Origin: Actinomycetota bacterium | GTDB taxonomy: Bacteria; Actinomycetota; Acidimicrobiia; Acidimicrobiales; Iamiaceae | Length of the DNA: 64,000 bases | NCBI GenBank assembly: GCA_016185275.1 | Contig: JACPNX010000036.1 | Coordinates: 62,001 to 126,000, forward strand | Direction of reading: 5' to 3' | Part shown: positions 45,041-53,680 of the stretch, piece by piece | Layout: the number at the start of each line of letters is the position of its first letter | Position numbering within the stretch: position 1 is the stretch's first letter | Notes under the pieces: model-generated | Databases searched by the model: none | Told to the model about the DNA's origin: nothing | What the model saw: the letters and a program-made list of their open reading frames with translations, nothing else | Made by a program: the position numbers and the translations under genes

Positions 45041-46006
45041 CTACCCGCCTCGGGCTTCCGCCTCGGTTCGGTTGGCGAGGTACCAGTCGACCGTGCGCCG
45101 GAGACCCTCGCCGAACGGCGTCGATGCTTCGAAGCCGAACCGCTCGCGCGCTCGTGAGGCGTCGACGCGCCGGCGCGGCTGGCCGTCCGGCTTCGACGTG
45201 TCCCACCGCACCTCCCCGCGGAAGCCGGTGGCGGCGACGACGTGGTCGACGAGCTCGCTGATCGGCATCTCCCGGTCCGCGCCGAGGTTCACCGGTTCCT
45301 CTCCGTCGTAGGACTCCGCCGCCATCACGATGCCCTCGGCCGCGTCGTCCACGTAGAGGAACTCTCGGCTGGCGGCGCCCGTGCCCCAGACCTCGATGTG
45401 GTCGTCGCCCCGCTCGGCGGCCTCGACGCACTTGCGTATCAGCGCCGGGATGACGTGCGAGACGGCCGGGTGGAACTTGTCGCCCGGGCCGTAGAGGTTC
45501 GTGGGGATCAGGTAGACGCCGGCCTGGCCGTACTGGGCCCGGTTGGCCTGCAAGTGCGTCAGGTGCGCGAGCTTGGCCACGCCGTAGGGGGCGTTGGACT
45601 CCTCGGGATAGCCCTGCCAGAGCGACGACTCCTCGAACGGCACCGCGGTGATCTTCGGGTACGAGCAGACGGTGCCGACGAGCACCGTCTTGGGCGTGGC
45701 CCGCATCCGGGCCTCCTCGATGACGTAGGTGCCCATGAGGAGGTTGTCGAGGTACAGCTCGCCGGGGCGCTCGATGTTGTAACCGATGCCGCCGACGCGG
45801 GCGGCGAGGTGGATCACGAGGTCGGGCTGGACGTCGGCGAAGAGCTTGGCCACCGCCTCCGGCTCCCGCAGGTCGTACTCGCCGCTCGACGGCGTGGCGA
45901 TCGACGTGGCGCCCCGGGCGCGCAGCCGCTCGACGACCGCTCGCCCCAGGAAGCCCCTGCCCCCGGTGACGAGCACGGCGGTGGACGGCCAGGAGATCGA
46001 CGGCAC
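45041..46006 (-). CDS. fcl: GDP-L-fucose synthase
   Basis: A 321-residue short-chain dehydrogenase/epimerase. TAVLVTGGRGFLGRAVVERL is the NAD(P)-binding loop. GTVCSYPK with APYGVAKLA supplies the Ser-Tyr-Lys catalytic residues. HLAARVGGIGYNIERPGEL and YGPGDKFHPAVSHVIPALI are diagnostic of GDP-fucose synthase (Fcl/WcaG), which converts GDP-4-keto-6-deoxymannose to GDP-L-fucose. The start is a GTG at 46006. Its precursor would come from gmd at 54734. Divergent from three glycosyltransferase genes. Confidence 0.93.
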   Translation of the reverse strand: MPSISWPSTAVLVTGGRGFLGRAVVERLRARGATSIATPSSGEYDLREPEAVAKLFADVQPDLVIHLAARVGGIGYNIERPGELYLDNLLMGTYVIEEARMRATPKTVLVGTVCSYPKITAVPFEESSLWQGYPEESNAPYGVAKLAHLTHLQANRAQYGQAGVYLIPTNLYGPGDKFHPAVSHVIPALIRKCVEAAERGDDHIEVWGTGAASREFLYVDDAAEGIVMAAESYDGEEPVNLGADREMPISELVDHVVAATGFRGEVRWDTSKPDGQPRRRVDASRARERFGFEASTPFGEGLRRTVDWYLANRTEAEARGG

Positions 46007-46106
46007 CCGGCGATGCTACCGAGCAGGTCCGGGCGTCCGGGGTCGCGAGGCGGGTGTGCGTGTCGGTGGCGAAGCGGCCGTGGCCACCGTGGCCGCCCGC
46101 ACGCCC

Positions 46107-46206
46107 GCGTGCCCCCTGCCGGCGTGCCGGCGTGCCCGCGTGCCGGCGTCCCCCTGCCGGCGTGCCGGCGTGCCCGCGTGCCCGCGTGCCCGCGTGCCCG
46201 CGTGCC
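46107..46206. repeat. Nested 38-bp / 8-bp tandem repeat
   Basis: Units of GCGTGCCC and GCGTGCCG (8 bp) are arranged in a higher-order 38-bp unit beginning CCCCCTGCCGGCGTGCC at 46112 and 46150, followed by four further plain 8-bp units. It occupies the divergent gap between fcl and the first glycosyltransferase and ends 14 bp before the GTG at 46220. Confidence 0.85.
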
Positions 46207-46219
46207 AGACTCCGCCGCC

Positions 46220-47332
46220 GTGGCCGGCCGCCTGCGCGTCGCGATGACGCTCGAGCAGTGCTGGCACCGGGTGCCGGGAGGGACGGCCGGTGCCGCCGTC
46301 GAGCTGGCCGCCGCCCTGCTGGCTCGCGAGGACGTCGACCCCGTGGGCGTCGCCGCCGCCCACCGGCGCCCACCGGCATCGGGGGCGGCCATGCCCCGCG
46401 GTCTCGCGGTGCGCCAGCTCCCGCTGCCTCGCCCTGCGCTCTACGAGGCGTGGCACCGGGCCCGGCGGCCGGCGGTGCAGCGGGCCACCGGACCCGTCGA
46501 CGTCGTGCACGCGACCGGCTACGCCATGCCACCGCGCCGCGGCGCACCGGTGGTGTGGTCCGTGCACGACCTCGCCTGGCGCCGTGAACCGTCGTCGTTC
46601 ACCGCGCGGGGCCGGAGGTTCTTCGAAGCGGCGCTGGCGTGCGCCGCCCGGGACGCCGACCTGGTGCTGTGCTCCTCGGAGGCGACCCGGGCCGACGCCC
46701 AGGCGGCCGGGCTGGCGCCGGGCCGGCTGCGCGTCGTGCCGCTCGGCGTGCGGGCCCGGCCGGTCACCGAGGCCGACGTGGCCGACGTCCGGCGCCGCCA
46801 CGCCCTCGCCCGCCCCTACGTCCTCGCCGTCGGCACCATCGAACCCCGCAAGAACCATCGCACCCTGATCGAGGCGATGGTGCGCCTCGACCGGCGCGAC
46901 GTCGATCTGGTGCTCGCGGGTCCCGCGGGGTGGGGACCGTCGCTCGCCTCGGCGGCCGGGCGGCTCGGCGACCGCGCCCGGCTCCTCGGGTTCGTGCGGG
47001 ACGCGGACCTGGCCGCGCTGTACCGGGGCGCCGAGGTGGTGGCCTACCCCTCGACGTGGGAGGGCTTCGGGCTGCCCGTGCTGGAGGCCATGGCCCAGGG
47101 CGCACCGGTGGTGACGTCGAAGGGCACATCGACCGAGGAGGTGGCGGGCGGGGCCGCCGTGCTTGTCGATCCGCTCGACGCCGACGCCCTCGCCGCCGCC
47201 GTCACTCGGGTCCTCGACGACCCGGCGCTGGCCGAGCGGCTCCGGGCGGCCGGGCGAGCCCGGGCGGCCGAGCTGACCTGGGAGCGGTGCGCCGAGAGGA
47301 CCGTCGCCGCGTACCGCGAGGTGGCGGGGTGA
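46220..47332 (+). CDS. Glycosyltransferase family 4
   Basis: A 370-residue GT-B glycosyltransferase. The C-terminal GT1-type domain has AVGTIEPRKNHRTLIEAM, RLLGFVRDADLAALYRGAEV and the donor loop PSTWEGFGLPVLEAMAQGAP (EX7E motif). The N-terminal domain has VVWSVHDLAWRREPSSFT. It likely uses GDP-mannose or another NDP-sugar. The start is the GTG at 46220, right after a tandem repeat; an ATG at 46244 is possible. Its stop overlaps the next gene by 4 bp, the first of three co-translated glycosyltransferases. Confidence 0.9.
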   Translation: MAGRLRVAMTLEQCWHRVPGGTAGAAVELAAALLAREDVDPVGVAAAHRRPPASGAAMPRGLAVRQLPLPRPALYEAWHRARRPAVQRATGPVDVVHATGYAMPPRRGAPVVWSVHDLAWRREPSSFTARGRRFFEAALACAARDADLVLCSSEATRADAQAAGLAPGRLRVVPLGVRARPVTEADVADVRRRHALARPYVLAVGTIEPRKNHRTLIEAMVRLDRRDVDLVLAGPAGWGPSLASAAGRLGDRARLLGFVRDADLAALYRGAEVVAYPSTWEGFGLPVLEAMAQGAPVVTSKGTSTEEVAGGAAVLVDPLDADALAAAVTRVLDDPALAERLRAAGRARAAELTWERCAERTVAAYREVAG

Positions 47333-48573
47333 GCGACCGGCCACCCGGGCCGGAGCCGGATGGTGCGGCTCGGCGGACCGGAGCGGCGCGCGCGGCGTCG
47401 GCGCCGGATGGTGCGGCTCGGCGGATCGGCGTGAACCTACTGTGGCTGGTGCCGGGCGAGGTGGGCGGCAGCGAGGAGTACGCGACCAGGCTGCTGCGCG
47501 CCGTGGCCGCCGACCGTCCGGCCGGCATCGAGCTCGACCTGTTCGTGCTGCGGCCGTTCCTGGCCGCCCACCCCGACCTCGCCGAGGCCTTCACCATCCA
47601 CGTCCTGCCGCTGGCGGGCAGGGCCAAGCCGGTGCGCGTCCTCGCCGAGTCGACGTGGCTGGCCGCCGCGGCCCGCACGGCGCGCCTCGATCTCGTGCAC
47701 CACCTCGGCGGCGTCGTACCGCCCGTGCGCGGGACCCCGGCCGTCGTCACCATCCACGACCTCCAGCCCCTCGACGCGCCCCAGTCGTTCAGCCGCACGA
47801 AGCTGGCCTACCTGCGCGCCGTGCTGCCCCGGACCACACGCGCGGCCCGCTTGGTCTGCGGGGTCAGCCGCTTCACCTGCGAGTCGGTCGTGCGCCTGCT
47901 CGGGATACCGCCGGAGCGGGTCGCCGTCGTGCCGCACGGGATCGATCCGGCGCTGGCACGACCGCCCGAGTCGGAGGTCGAGCGCGTGCGCCGCACCTAC
48001 GACCTGCCCGGTCCGTGGTTCCTCACGCCGGCGATCACGTATCCCCACAAGGGCCACCTCACCGTGGTCCGGGCCTTCCGCGCCGTGCACGCGTCGCACC
48101 CCGACGCCCGCCTCGTCCTCGCCGGGGGCGAGGGCCCGGCCGAAGCTGAGGTGATGGCTGCCGTCGAGCGCCTCGGCCTGCGCGACGCCGTGCGCCGTAC
48201 GGGCCGCGTGCCCCGGAGCGACCTCGACGCACTGTTCGCCGGAGCGACGGCACTAGCGTTCCCGTCGCGCTACGAGGGCTTCGGAGCCCCCGCACTCGAG
48301 GCCATGGCCCTCGGCACGCCGGTCGTGGCCGCCCGGGCCACGGCGTTGCCGGAGGTGGTGGGGGACGCGGGGATCCTCGTCGCCCCCGACGCTCCCGACG
48401 ACTGGGCCGCGGCCTTGATGCGACTGCTCGAAGATCCGGACCTGCACCGCCGCCTGGCGTCGGCCGGGCGCGATCGGGCGGCCACGTACTCGTGGGACCG
48501 CGCCGCCGGCGCGCAGATCGATGCATGGCGGCGGGCACTGGCAGGTGCGCCGGGACAGGGGAGGAGGCGGTGA
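47329..48573 (+). CDS. Glycosyltransferase family 4
   Basis: A 414-residue GT-B enzyme of the same type as its neighbour: TPAVVTIHDLQPLDAPQSFS, TPAITYPHKGHLTVVRAFR and FPSRYEGFGAPALEAMALGT with the EX7E donor site. The first 33 residues are Ala/Arg/Pro-rich and probably disordered; the fold begins at IGVNLLWLVPGEVGGSEEYA. GTG start at 47329 with 4-bp overlaps at both ends. The sugar and acceptor are unknown. Confidence 0.9.
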   Translation: MSDRPPGPEPDGAARRTGAARAASAPDGAARRIGVNLLWLVPGEVGGSEEYATRLLRAVAADRPAGIELDLFVLRPFLAAHPDLAEAFTIHVLPLAGRAKPVRVLAESTWLAAAARTARLDLVHHLGGVVPPVRGTPAVVTIHDLQPLDAPQSFSRTKLAYLRAVLPRTTRAARLVCGVSRFTCESVVRLLGIPPERVAVVPHGIDPALARPPESEVERVRRTYDLPGPWFLTPAITYPHKGHLTVVRAFRAVHASHPDARLVLAGGEGPAEAEVMAAVERLGLRDAVRRTGRVPRSDLDALFAGATALAFPSRYEGFGAPALEAMALGTPVVAARATALPEVVGDAGILVAPDAPDDWAAALMRLLEDPDLHRRLASAGRDRAATYSWDRAAGAQIDAWRRALAGAPGQGRRR

Positions 48574-49901
48574 GGATCCTCGTCCTGTGCCCACACTTCG
48601 AACCCGACGTCGCACCGACCGGTGTCGTGATGACGAGCATCGTCGAGCAGCTCGCGGCGCGGGGGAACCGGCTGCACGTGGTGAGCGCGCTGCCGTGGTA
48701 CCTGTCCCACCGGGTCGAGCCGGGATGGACCGGCCGGCTGGTCCGCCACGAGGAGGTGGCATGGGGCCGCGTCACGCGCGTGCACCCGTTCCCCACCGAC
48801 AAGCGCAACATCCCGGCGCGGGCCATGGCGTTCGGCGGGTTCACGGCGGTCGCCGCGGCCGCGGCCGCGGCCTCGCCCCGCCGGCCCGATGTCGTGCTCG
48901 CCATGTCGCCGCCGCTCACGCTGGGACCGGCCGGTCGGATCGTGGCGAGCCGCTTCGGCGTGCCGTTCGTGTTCAACATCCAGGACGTGTTCCCTGACGT
49001 CGCCGTCGAGGTCGGCGCCATCACGAGCCCGCTGGTCATCGCCGCCGCCGCACGGCTGGAGCGGGCGACGTACCGGTCCGCGGACGCCGTGACCGTCCTG
49101 TCCGAGGACCTGCGGGCCAACGTCGCCGCCAAGCTCGATCCGCGCGACGCGACACCCCACCCCGCCTCGTCATGGTCGAGGATCACCCGGTCGACGGCCA
49201 CCGACCCGGCCAAGGTGCGCGTGATCCCCAACTTCGTGGACACCGAGGCGATCCGGCCCGGGCCGAAGGAGAACGCCTACCGGCGCGAGCACGGGCTCGA
49301 GGGGCGCACCGTGGTCATGTACGCCGGGAACCTCGGCTACTCGCAGTCGGTGGAGCTGCTGCTCGACGCGGCGGTCGCCTTCGAGCACGACCCCGACGTG
49401 GTGTTCGTGATCAACGGCGGAGGTTCGGCCCGGCCGGGTCTCGAGCGCCGCGCCCGTGGTCTCGCCAACGTCCGCTTCGTGGACCTCCAACCGAGGGAGC
49501 GCCTCCCGGAGGTGCTGGCCGCCGCCGACGTCCACGTCGTCGCGCTCCGGCGGGGTCTCGGTCGCTCGAGCGTGCCGTCGAAGACGTACTCGATCCTCGC
49601 CGCGGGCCGCCCGATCGTCGCATCGGTCGATCCGGGCACCGAGGTCGCCCGCATCGTCGAGCTCGCCGGCGCCGGCATCGCCGTACCCCCGGAGGACGCC
49701 GAGGCCTTCGTGAAGGCGGTCCGGCGGACCGTGGAGCATCCGGCCGACGCCGAGTCGTGGGGCCGCGCCGGCCGGGACTTCGTGGCCAGATGGGCCTCAC
49801 CTGCGGCGGTGGCCCAGCAGTACGAGGCGCTGTTCGGCGAGCTGGTCGGGTTGCCGAGCCGAGGGCCGCAGCGGGCCGGGCGGTACCGTCCCCGCAGGTA
49901 G
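48570..49901 (+). CDS. Glycosyltransferase family 4 (WbuB/WcaI-like)
   Basis: A 443-residue GT4 enzyme. VRILVLCPHFEPDVAPTG and FVFNIQDVFPDVAVEVGAI match the WbuB/WcaI subgroup, which transfers fucose-type or N-acetylfucosamine-type residues onto lipid-linked glycans. The C-terminal domain has VVMYAGNLGYSQSVELLLDA and SSVPSKTYSILAAGRPIVAS. This subgroup suits the fucose pathway genes nearby. GTG start at 48570 preceded by GGGGAGGAGG. Confidence 0.9.
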   Translation: MRILVLCPHFEPDVAPTGVVMTSIVEQLAARGNRLHVVSALPWYLSHRVEPGWTGRLVRHEEVAWGRVTRVHPFPTDKRNIPARAMAFGGFTAVAAAAAAASPRRPDVVLAMSPPLTLGPAGRIVASRFGVPFVFNIQDVFPDVAVEVGAITSPLVIAAAARLERATYRSADAVTVLSEDLRANVAAKLDPRDATPHPASSWSRITRSTATDPAKVRVIPNFVDTEAIRPGPKENAYRREHGLEGRTVVMYAGNLGYSQSVELLLDAAVAFEHDPDVVFVINGGGSARPGLERRARGLANVRFVDLQPRERLPEVLAAADVHVVALRRGLGRSSVPSKTYSILAAGRPIVASVDPGTEVARIVELAGAGIAVPPEDAEAFVKAVRRTVEHPADAESWGRAGRDFVARWASPAAVAQQYEALFGELVGLPSRGPQRAGRYRPRR

Positions 49902-49912
49902 GGTTGCCCGCC

Positions 49913-50701
49913 ATGGGCAAGGCCTCCTCCGCCAAGAAGGTCGCACGCGCGGCGCGCGTCGGCGGCAAGACCAGCAGCGGACGGCGGCGCCAGCTCGGCT
50001 TCCCGCTGCTGATGGGACTCATCGTCCTCGTCGGGTTGGCGGGCGTGTACGTCGCCCGCGATGGAGGTACGGGCGCGGACAGCTCGGGCCGCCCCCAGCC
50101 CGGCGACCACTGGCACGCCGCCTACGGCATCTTCGTGTGCGACCACTTCGTGCAGCCGGTGCAGGGAGAGTCGATGGCGCTGGGCGTGCACACCCACGGC
50201 GACGGGCTCATCCACATCGAGCCGTCGGCCGCGGTCGGGACGGGCAAGCAGGCCAACCTCGGCCGGTTCTTCGAGGCGGCCAGCATGAAGGTGTCCCGGT
50301 CGCAGGTCAAGCTGCCGTCGGCCTCGCCGTACAACGGCCGGACGTACCGGGCGGGCACGACGACCTGCAACGGCAAGCCCGCGGAGGTGCGGGTCCTGCG
50401 CTGGCCCAACGCCGACACCGCAGCACAGGGAGCCAAGCCCGTCGACGTCACCAAGAGCATCGGCAGCACGTGGTTCCGGGAGGACAAGGGCGCCTACACC
50501 GTCGCCTTCGTGGCCAAGGGGACCAAGACCATCCAGCCGCCGCCCACGGCCGCGACCATCGACCAGGCGACCGGTGCGGACTCCGCGCCGCCGGTCACCG
50601 CGCCGCCCACCTCGGCCGCGGGTTCGACGTCGGCGCCCGGTTCGACTTCCGCGCCGGCCACCAGCGGGTCGGCGCCGGCCTCCAGCGGGTCGACGCCATG
50701 A
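49913..50701 (+). CDS. Membrane-anchored unknown protein
   Basis: A 262-residue protein: basic N-terminus rich in Lys/Ser/Arg, one membrane helix (about 29-47, LGFPLLMGLIVLVGLAGVYV), then an extracytoplasmic domain with GDHWHAAYGIFVCDHF and GVHTHGDGLIHIEP, where several His and a Cys pair (a second Cys in TTTCNGKPAE) could bind metal or form a disulfide. The last 60 residues are a Pro/Ser/Thr/Ala stalk. I do not recognise the family with certainty. It is within the sugar operon, 11 bp after the third glycosyltransferase, and overlaps the nucleotidyltransferase gene by 4 bp. Confidence 0.8.
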   Translation: MGKASSAKKVARAARVGGKTSSGRRRQLGFPLLMGLIVLVGLAGVYVARDGGTGADSSGRPQPGDHWHAAYGIFVCDHFVQPVQGESMALGVHTHGDGLIHIEPSAAVGTGKQANLGRFFEAASMKVSRSQVKLPSASPYNGRTYRAGTTTCNGKPAEVRVLRWPNADTAAQGAKPVDVTKSIGSTWFREDKGAYTVAFVAKGTKTIQPPPTAATIDQATGADSAPPVTAPPTSAAGSTSAPGSTSAPATSGSAPASSGSTP

Positions 50702-51708
50702 GGGCCGTGGTGCTGGTCGGTGGGTTCGGCACGCGGCTGCGCCCGCTCACCGCCAGCCGGCCCAAGCAGATGCTGCCGATCGTGCACAGGCCGATGCTCG
50801 AGCACGTGCTCGAGCACCTCGCCACCCACGCGGTGGACGAAGCGGTGCTGTCCATGGGCTACCGGCCAGATGTCTTCCGGGACGCGTACCCGTCCGGTCG
50901 GCACGCCGGGGTCCGCCTGCACTACGCCGTCGAGGACGAGCCGCTCGACACGGCCGGCGCCATCCGCTTCGCTGCGCTCGACGCCGGTATCGACGAGCGG
51001 TTCGTCGTGGTCAACGGCGACGTGCTCACCGACCTCGACGTCACCCGCCTCGTGCGGTTCCACGCCGAGCGGGGGGCCGAGGCCACGATCGCGCTGCACC
51101 GGGTCGAGGATCCGTCGGCGTTCGGCGTCGTCCCGACCGACGCGGACGGGCGCGTGCGGGCCTTCGTCGAGAAGCCACCGCCCGGTGAGGCGCCGACCGA
51201 CCTGATCAACGCGGGCACCTACGTGCTCGAGTCGTCGGTGATCGACCGCATCCCGGCCGCCAGACCCGTGTCGATGGAGCGTGCGACCTTCCCGGCACTG
51301 GTGGCCGACGGCCGCCTGTTCGCCATGCCCGGTGACACGTACTGGATCGACGCAGGCACGCCCGCCAAGTACATCGAGGCCCAGCTCGACCTCGTCCACG
51401 GACGGCGGGGCGGATGCTGGCGAGGCGTCCACCCCGACGCCAAGGTGGCCGCCGGCGCCACCGTCACCGGCTCGGTCGTCGGTCCTGGTGCGGTCGTGGA
51501 GGACGGTGCGGTGGTGCGGTCCGCGGTCGTCCTGGGCGGCGCCCGGGTCGCATCGGGTGCGACCGTCGCGGACTCCGTCGTCGGCCCCGGCGCCGTCGTC
51601 GGCGTCGGCGCCGAGGTCCTCGAGGGGAGCGTGCTGGGCGACGAGGCGGTGGTCGAGGACTGCGAGCGACTCGCCGGCCAGCGCCGCCCGGACGTCGGCG
51701 CGACCTGA
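50698..51708 (+). CDS. NDP-sugar nucleotidyltransferase (GDP-mannose pyrophosphorylase-like)
   Basis: A 336-residue protein. The N-terminal nucleotidyltransferase domain has VLVGGFGTRLRPLTASRPKQ (nucleotide loop), VVNGDVLTDLDVT (metal Asp) and VRAFVEKPPPGEAPTDLINA. The C-terminal part is a left-handed beta-helix of hexapeptide repeats (about 245-325). Size and motifs fit mannose-1-phosphate guanylyltransferase of the ManB/MpgB type, though glucose-1-phosphate uridylyl or thymidylyl transfer is possible. GDP-mannose would feed gmd. In mycobacteria a similar gene lies near the F420 genes fbiA/fbiB, as here. Confidence 0.87.
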   Translation: MRAVVLVGGFGTRLRPLTASRPKQMLPIVHRPMLEHVLEHLATHAVDEAVLSMGYRPDVFRDAYPSGRHAGVRLHYAVEDEPLDTAGAIRFAALDAGIDERFVVVNGDVLTDLDVTRLVRFHAERGAEATIALHRVEDPSAFGVVPTDADGRVRAFVEKPPPGEAPTDLINAGTYVLESSVIDRIPAARPVSMERATFPALVADGRLFAMPGDTYWIDAGTPAKYIEAQLDLVHGRRGGCWRGVHPDAKVAAGATVTGSVVGPGAVVEDGAVVRSAVVLGGARVASGATVADSVVGPGAVVGVGAEVLEGSVLGDEAVVEDCERLAGQRRPDVGAT

Positions 51709-51727
51709 CCGGCGAGCGTCGCCGCAT

Positions 51728-51809
51728 CGGCTCGCCCGGCTCGCCCGGCTCCCCGGGCCGCCGGCTCGCCCGGCTCGCCGGCTCGGGCCGGGCCGCCGGC
51801 TCGCCCGGG
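51728..51809. repeat. GGCTCGCC-type simple repeat
   Basis: Irregular 8-9-bp units of GGCTCGCC(C) run through most of the 158-bp gap after the nucleotidyltransferase gene. Similar in style to the repeat at 46107-46206, but a different unit. No hairpin terminator is clearer than the repeat itself. Confidence 0.7.
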
Positions 51810-51866
51810 TAACTCCAGCGCCCATCTGCTTGCTGTAGCAAGCGCGAGCGGCCTAGCCTGGGCACG

Positions 51867-52121
51867 ATGCTGAGGGACTCGATCGACGAGCTCGACGTCC
51901 TGATCGCCGAGCTGACCGGCCTGCGCCAGGAGCTCAGCCTGGCCGACCTGCGGGGCATGGAGGAGGACGCCCTCTGGGACGTCGAGGCCGGTCTGCGCCA
52001 CCTGGCCCGCCGGGCCGAGGCCCGCGCCACCGTCGTCCGCAGGGCCATCGAGCTGAACCGCAACGCCCGGCCGCGCCCGGCCGGCAACGCCACGCCGCGC
52101 CCGGCCAGTGGCGCCGCCTGA
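51867..52121 (+). CDS. Small hypothetical protein, helical
   Basis: 84 residues from the ATG at 51867. The first 60 residues are a predicted helical, heptad-like stretch rich in Leu, Glu and Arg (SIDELDVLIAELTGLRQELS), ending in a Pro/Ala tail. Codon use suits the genome. No family recognised. It converges on the lipoprotein gene with 9 bp between the stops. Confidence 0.6.
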   Translation: MLRDSIDELDVLIAELTGLRQELSLADLRGMEEDALWDVEAGLRHLARRAEARATVVRRAIELNRNARPRPAGNATPRPASGAA

Positions 52122-52130
52122 ACCGCCGGC

Positions 52131-52982
52131 TCAGGTCGCTCGCACCCGCAGATCGACCATGCGGACCGGAGCCAGCGCCGGGTCGACGGTGAGCACGTGG
52201 AGCAGGCCCGAGGGCGACGGCGTGGCGTCGATGCCTTCGGCCTCGCCCTCGACCCGGCCCGCCGATCCGATCATCTGGACCCGGCCGGTGCCCAGGTCGA
52301 CCCGGAACACCGCATCACCGTCCGCATCCGTCGACAGCCACAGGGCGCCCCCGGCGATGTCGCCACCCTGCACCCGCCCGATCGACCGGTCGAGCTTGAG
52401 GGAGCGGAGCGGCACGAGGCGGTCCTTGGCGACGCGGTAGTGGACCAGCACATCGCCGGTGTACTGGTCCATCGACCACAGCGTCCCGTCCGGAGCCACC
52501 GCGACCCAGGCGGCGTGGTGCTGCGGCGCCGGGAAGGCGTCGAGGAACCGGAGGGTCGCGAGGTCGTAGCGCGCCATCATCTGGCGCCCGCGCTCCATGT
52601 CGGGCTGCTCGAGCGGTGCCCAGACGACCTTGCCGGCGACGTCGATGTCGCCCACGTGGTTGAAGCCCTGGCTGGCGAGCTGAGGGGGGACCGCCCGCAG
52701 GTTCTCGGCCTGCTTCACGAAGCCGTCGTCGACGCGGAACAGCGCGTTGTTCGACGACGCCACCCAGCCGCCGTCGACGCGGGCCAGCCCCTGGCGCCAG
52801 CCGGCGTCCACCACCCGCTCGCGCGAGACGACGGCCCGCACGACGACCGGCCGTGTCGTCGTCGTCGCGCTCCCGTCGGCTTTGCCGGCCTTGCCGCCGT
52901 CACCCCCCGAACAGCCGCTCGCCAGCACCACTCCCGCCGCGGCCAGCACGAGGCCGCCGGGCCGCCGGGGCCGGCGCCTCAC
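52131..52982 (-). CDS. Lipoprotein, probable beta-propeller
   Basis: A 283-residue protein with an Arg-rich start, a hydrophobic segment and the lipobox VVLASGC (Cys near 24). The mature region has spaced repeats with Trp/Asp strands: DAGWRQGLARVDGGWVASSN, GDIDVAGKVVWAPLEQ, AWVAVAPDGTLWSMDQ, GGALWLSTDADGDAVFRVDL. These suggest propeller blades. No enzyme motif recognised. GTG start at 52982, overlapping the cofE stop by 4 bp, so it is translated with the F420 genes, though a direct role there is not evident. Confidence 0.75.
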   Translation of the reverse strand: MRRRPRRPGGLVLAAAGVVLASGCSGGDGGKAGKADGSATTTTRPVVVRAVVSRERVVDAGWRQGLARVDGGWVASSNNALFRVDDGFVKQAENLRAVPPQLASQGFNHVGDIDVAGKVVWAPLEQPDMERGRQMMARYDLATLRFLDAFPAPQHHAAWVAVAPDGTLWSMDQYTGDVLVHYRVAKDRLVPLRSLKLDRSIGRVQGGDIAGGALWLSTDADGDAVFRVDLGTGRVQMIGSAGRVEGEAEGIDATPSPSGLLHVLTVDPALAPVRMVDLRVRAT

Positions 52983-53680
52983 CGGAACAGGTCCTCGTGC
53001 GCGGGGCGCACGATCTCGCCCCGCACCTCGCCGGGACGCAACCACGAACCGTCGACGCCCCGCACCACCGCGACCGGGATCCCTGCTGCCTTGCCCATCA
53101 CCAGCTCGGCCGCGCCGGCCAGCTCGTCCACGACCGCCACCTCGGTCACGGCCAGCTCACGCCCCCGGTCGTCCCGGGTTCCCCGCAGGTTCACGACGGC
53201 TGCGATGCCCGCACAACCGATGGCGACGTCGGTGAGGCCCTGGCGCCACGGTCGGCCGAAGGTGTCCGAGACGATGACCGCGACGCGGACACCGGCCCGG
53301 GCCGCGAGTGCGTCGCGGATGCGCCGGGCCGAACGGTCGGGGTCGATCGGCAGCAGCGCGGCCCAGCCGCGGTCGACGTTGGACAGGTCCACGCCGCCGT
53401 TGGCACACACGAAGCCGTGCCGCGTCTCGCTGATCACGAGGTCGCCGCGGCGGCGCAGCGCCCGCACGGTCTCCGCCTCGATGACCGGGCGGTGGGCCTG
53501 GGGGTCGTCGGGGTCGATGGGCACCAGGCGGCCCTCGGCCTTCGACACGACCTTCTGGGTCACGACCACGACGTCGCCGTCGTGCAGCGCCGGCTCCGCG
53601 GCGGCGATGATGCCGGCCAGGTCGTCGCCGGGACGGACCTCGCCGATGCCCTCGACGCCCCAGATCTCGAGGCGGCTCAC
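52979..53680 (-). CDS. cofE: Coenzyme F420-0:L-glutamate ligase
   Basis: A 233-residue CofE. IWGVEGIGEVRPGDDLAGII, VVVTQKVVSKAEGRLVPI, DLVISETRHGFVCANGGVDL and SDTFGRPWRQGLTDVAIGCA are family signatures for GTP-dependent addition of gamma-glutamates to F420-0. It lacks the C-terminal nitroreductase-like domain of mycobacterial FbiB, so reduction of dehydro-F420-0 must come from a separate gene not in this window. GTG start at 53680, 4-bp overlap with cofD. Confidence 0.95.
   Translation of the reverse strand: MSRLEIWGVEGIGEVRPGDDLAGIIAAAEPALHDGDVVVVTQKVVSKAEGRLVPIDPDDPQAHRPVIEAETVRALRRRGDLVISETRHGFVCANGGVDLSNVDRGWAALLPIDPDRSARRIRDALAARAGVRVAVIVSDTFGRPWRQGLTDVAIGCAGIAAVVNLRGTRDDRGRELAVTEVAVVDELAGAAELVMGKAAGIPVAVVRGVDGSWLRPGEVRGEIVRPAHEDLFR

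Noticed and set aside
46107-46206. Possible CRISPR array
   Set aside because: Units are 8 bp without unique spacers and no cas genes are near; it is a simple nested tandem repeat.
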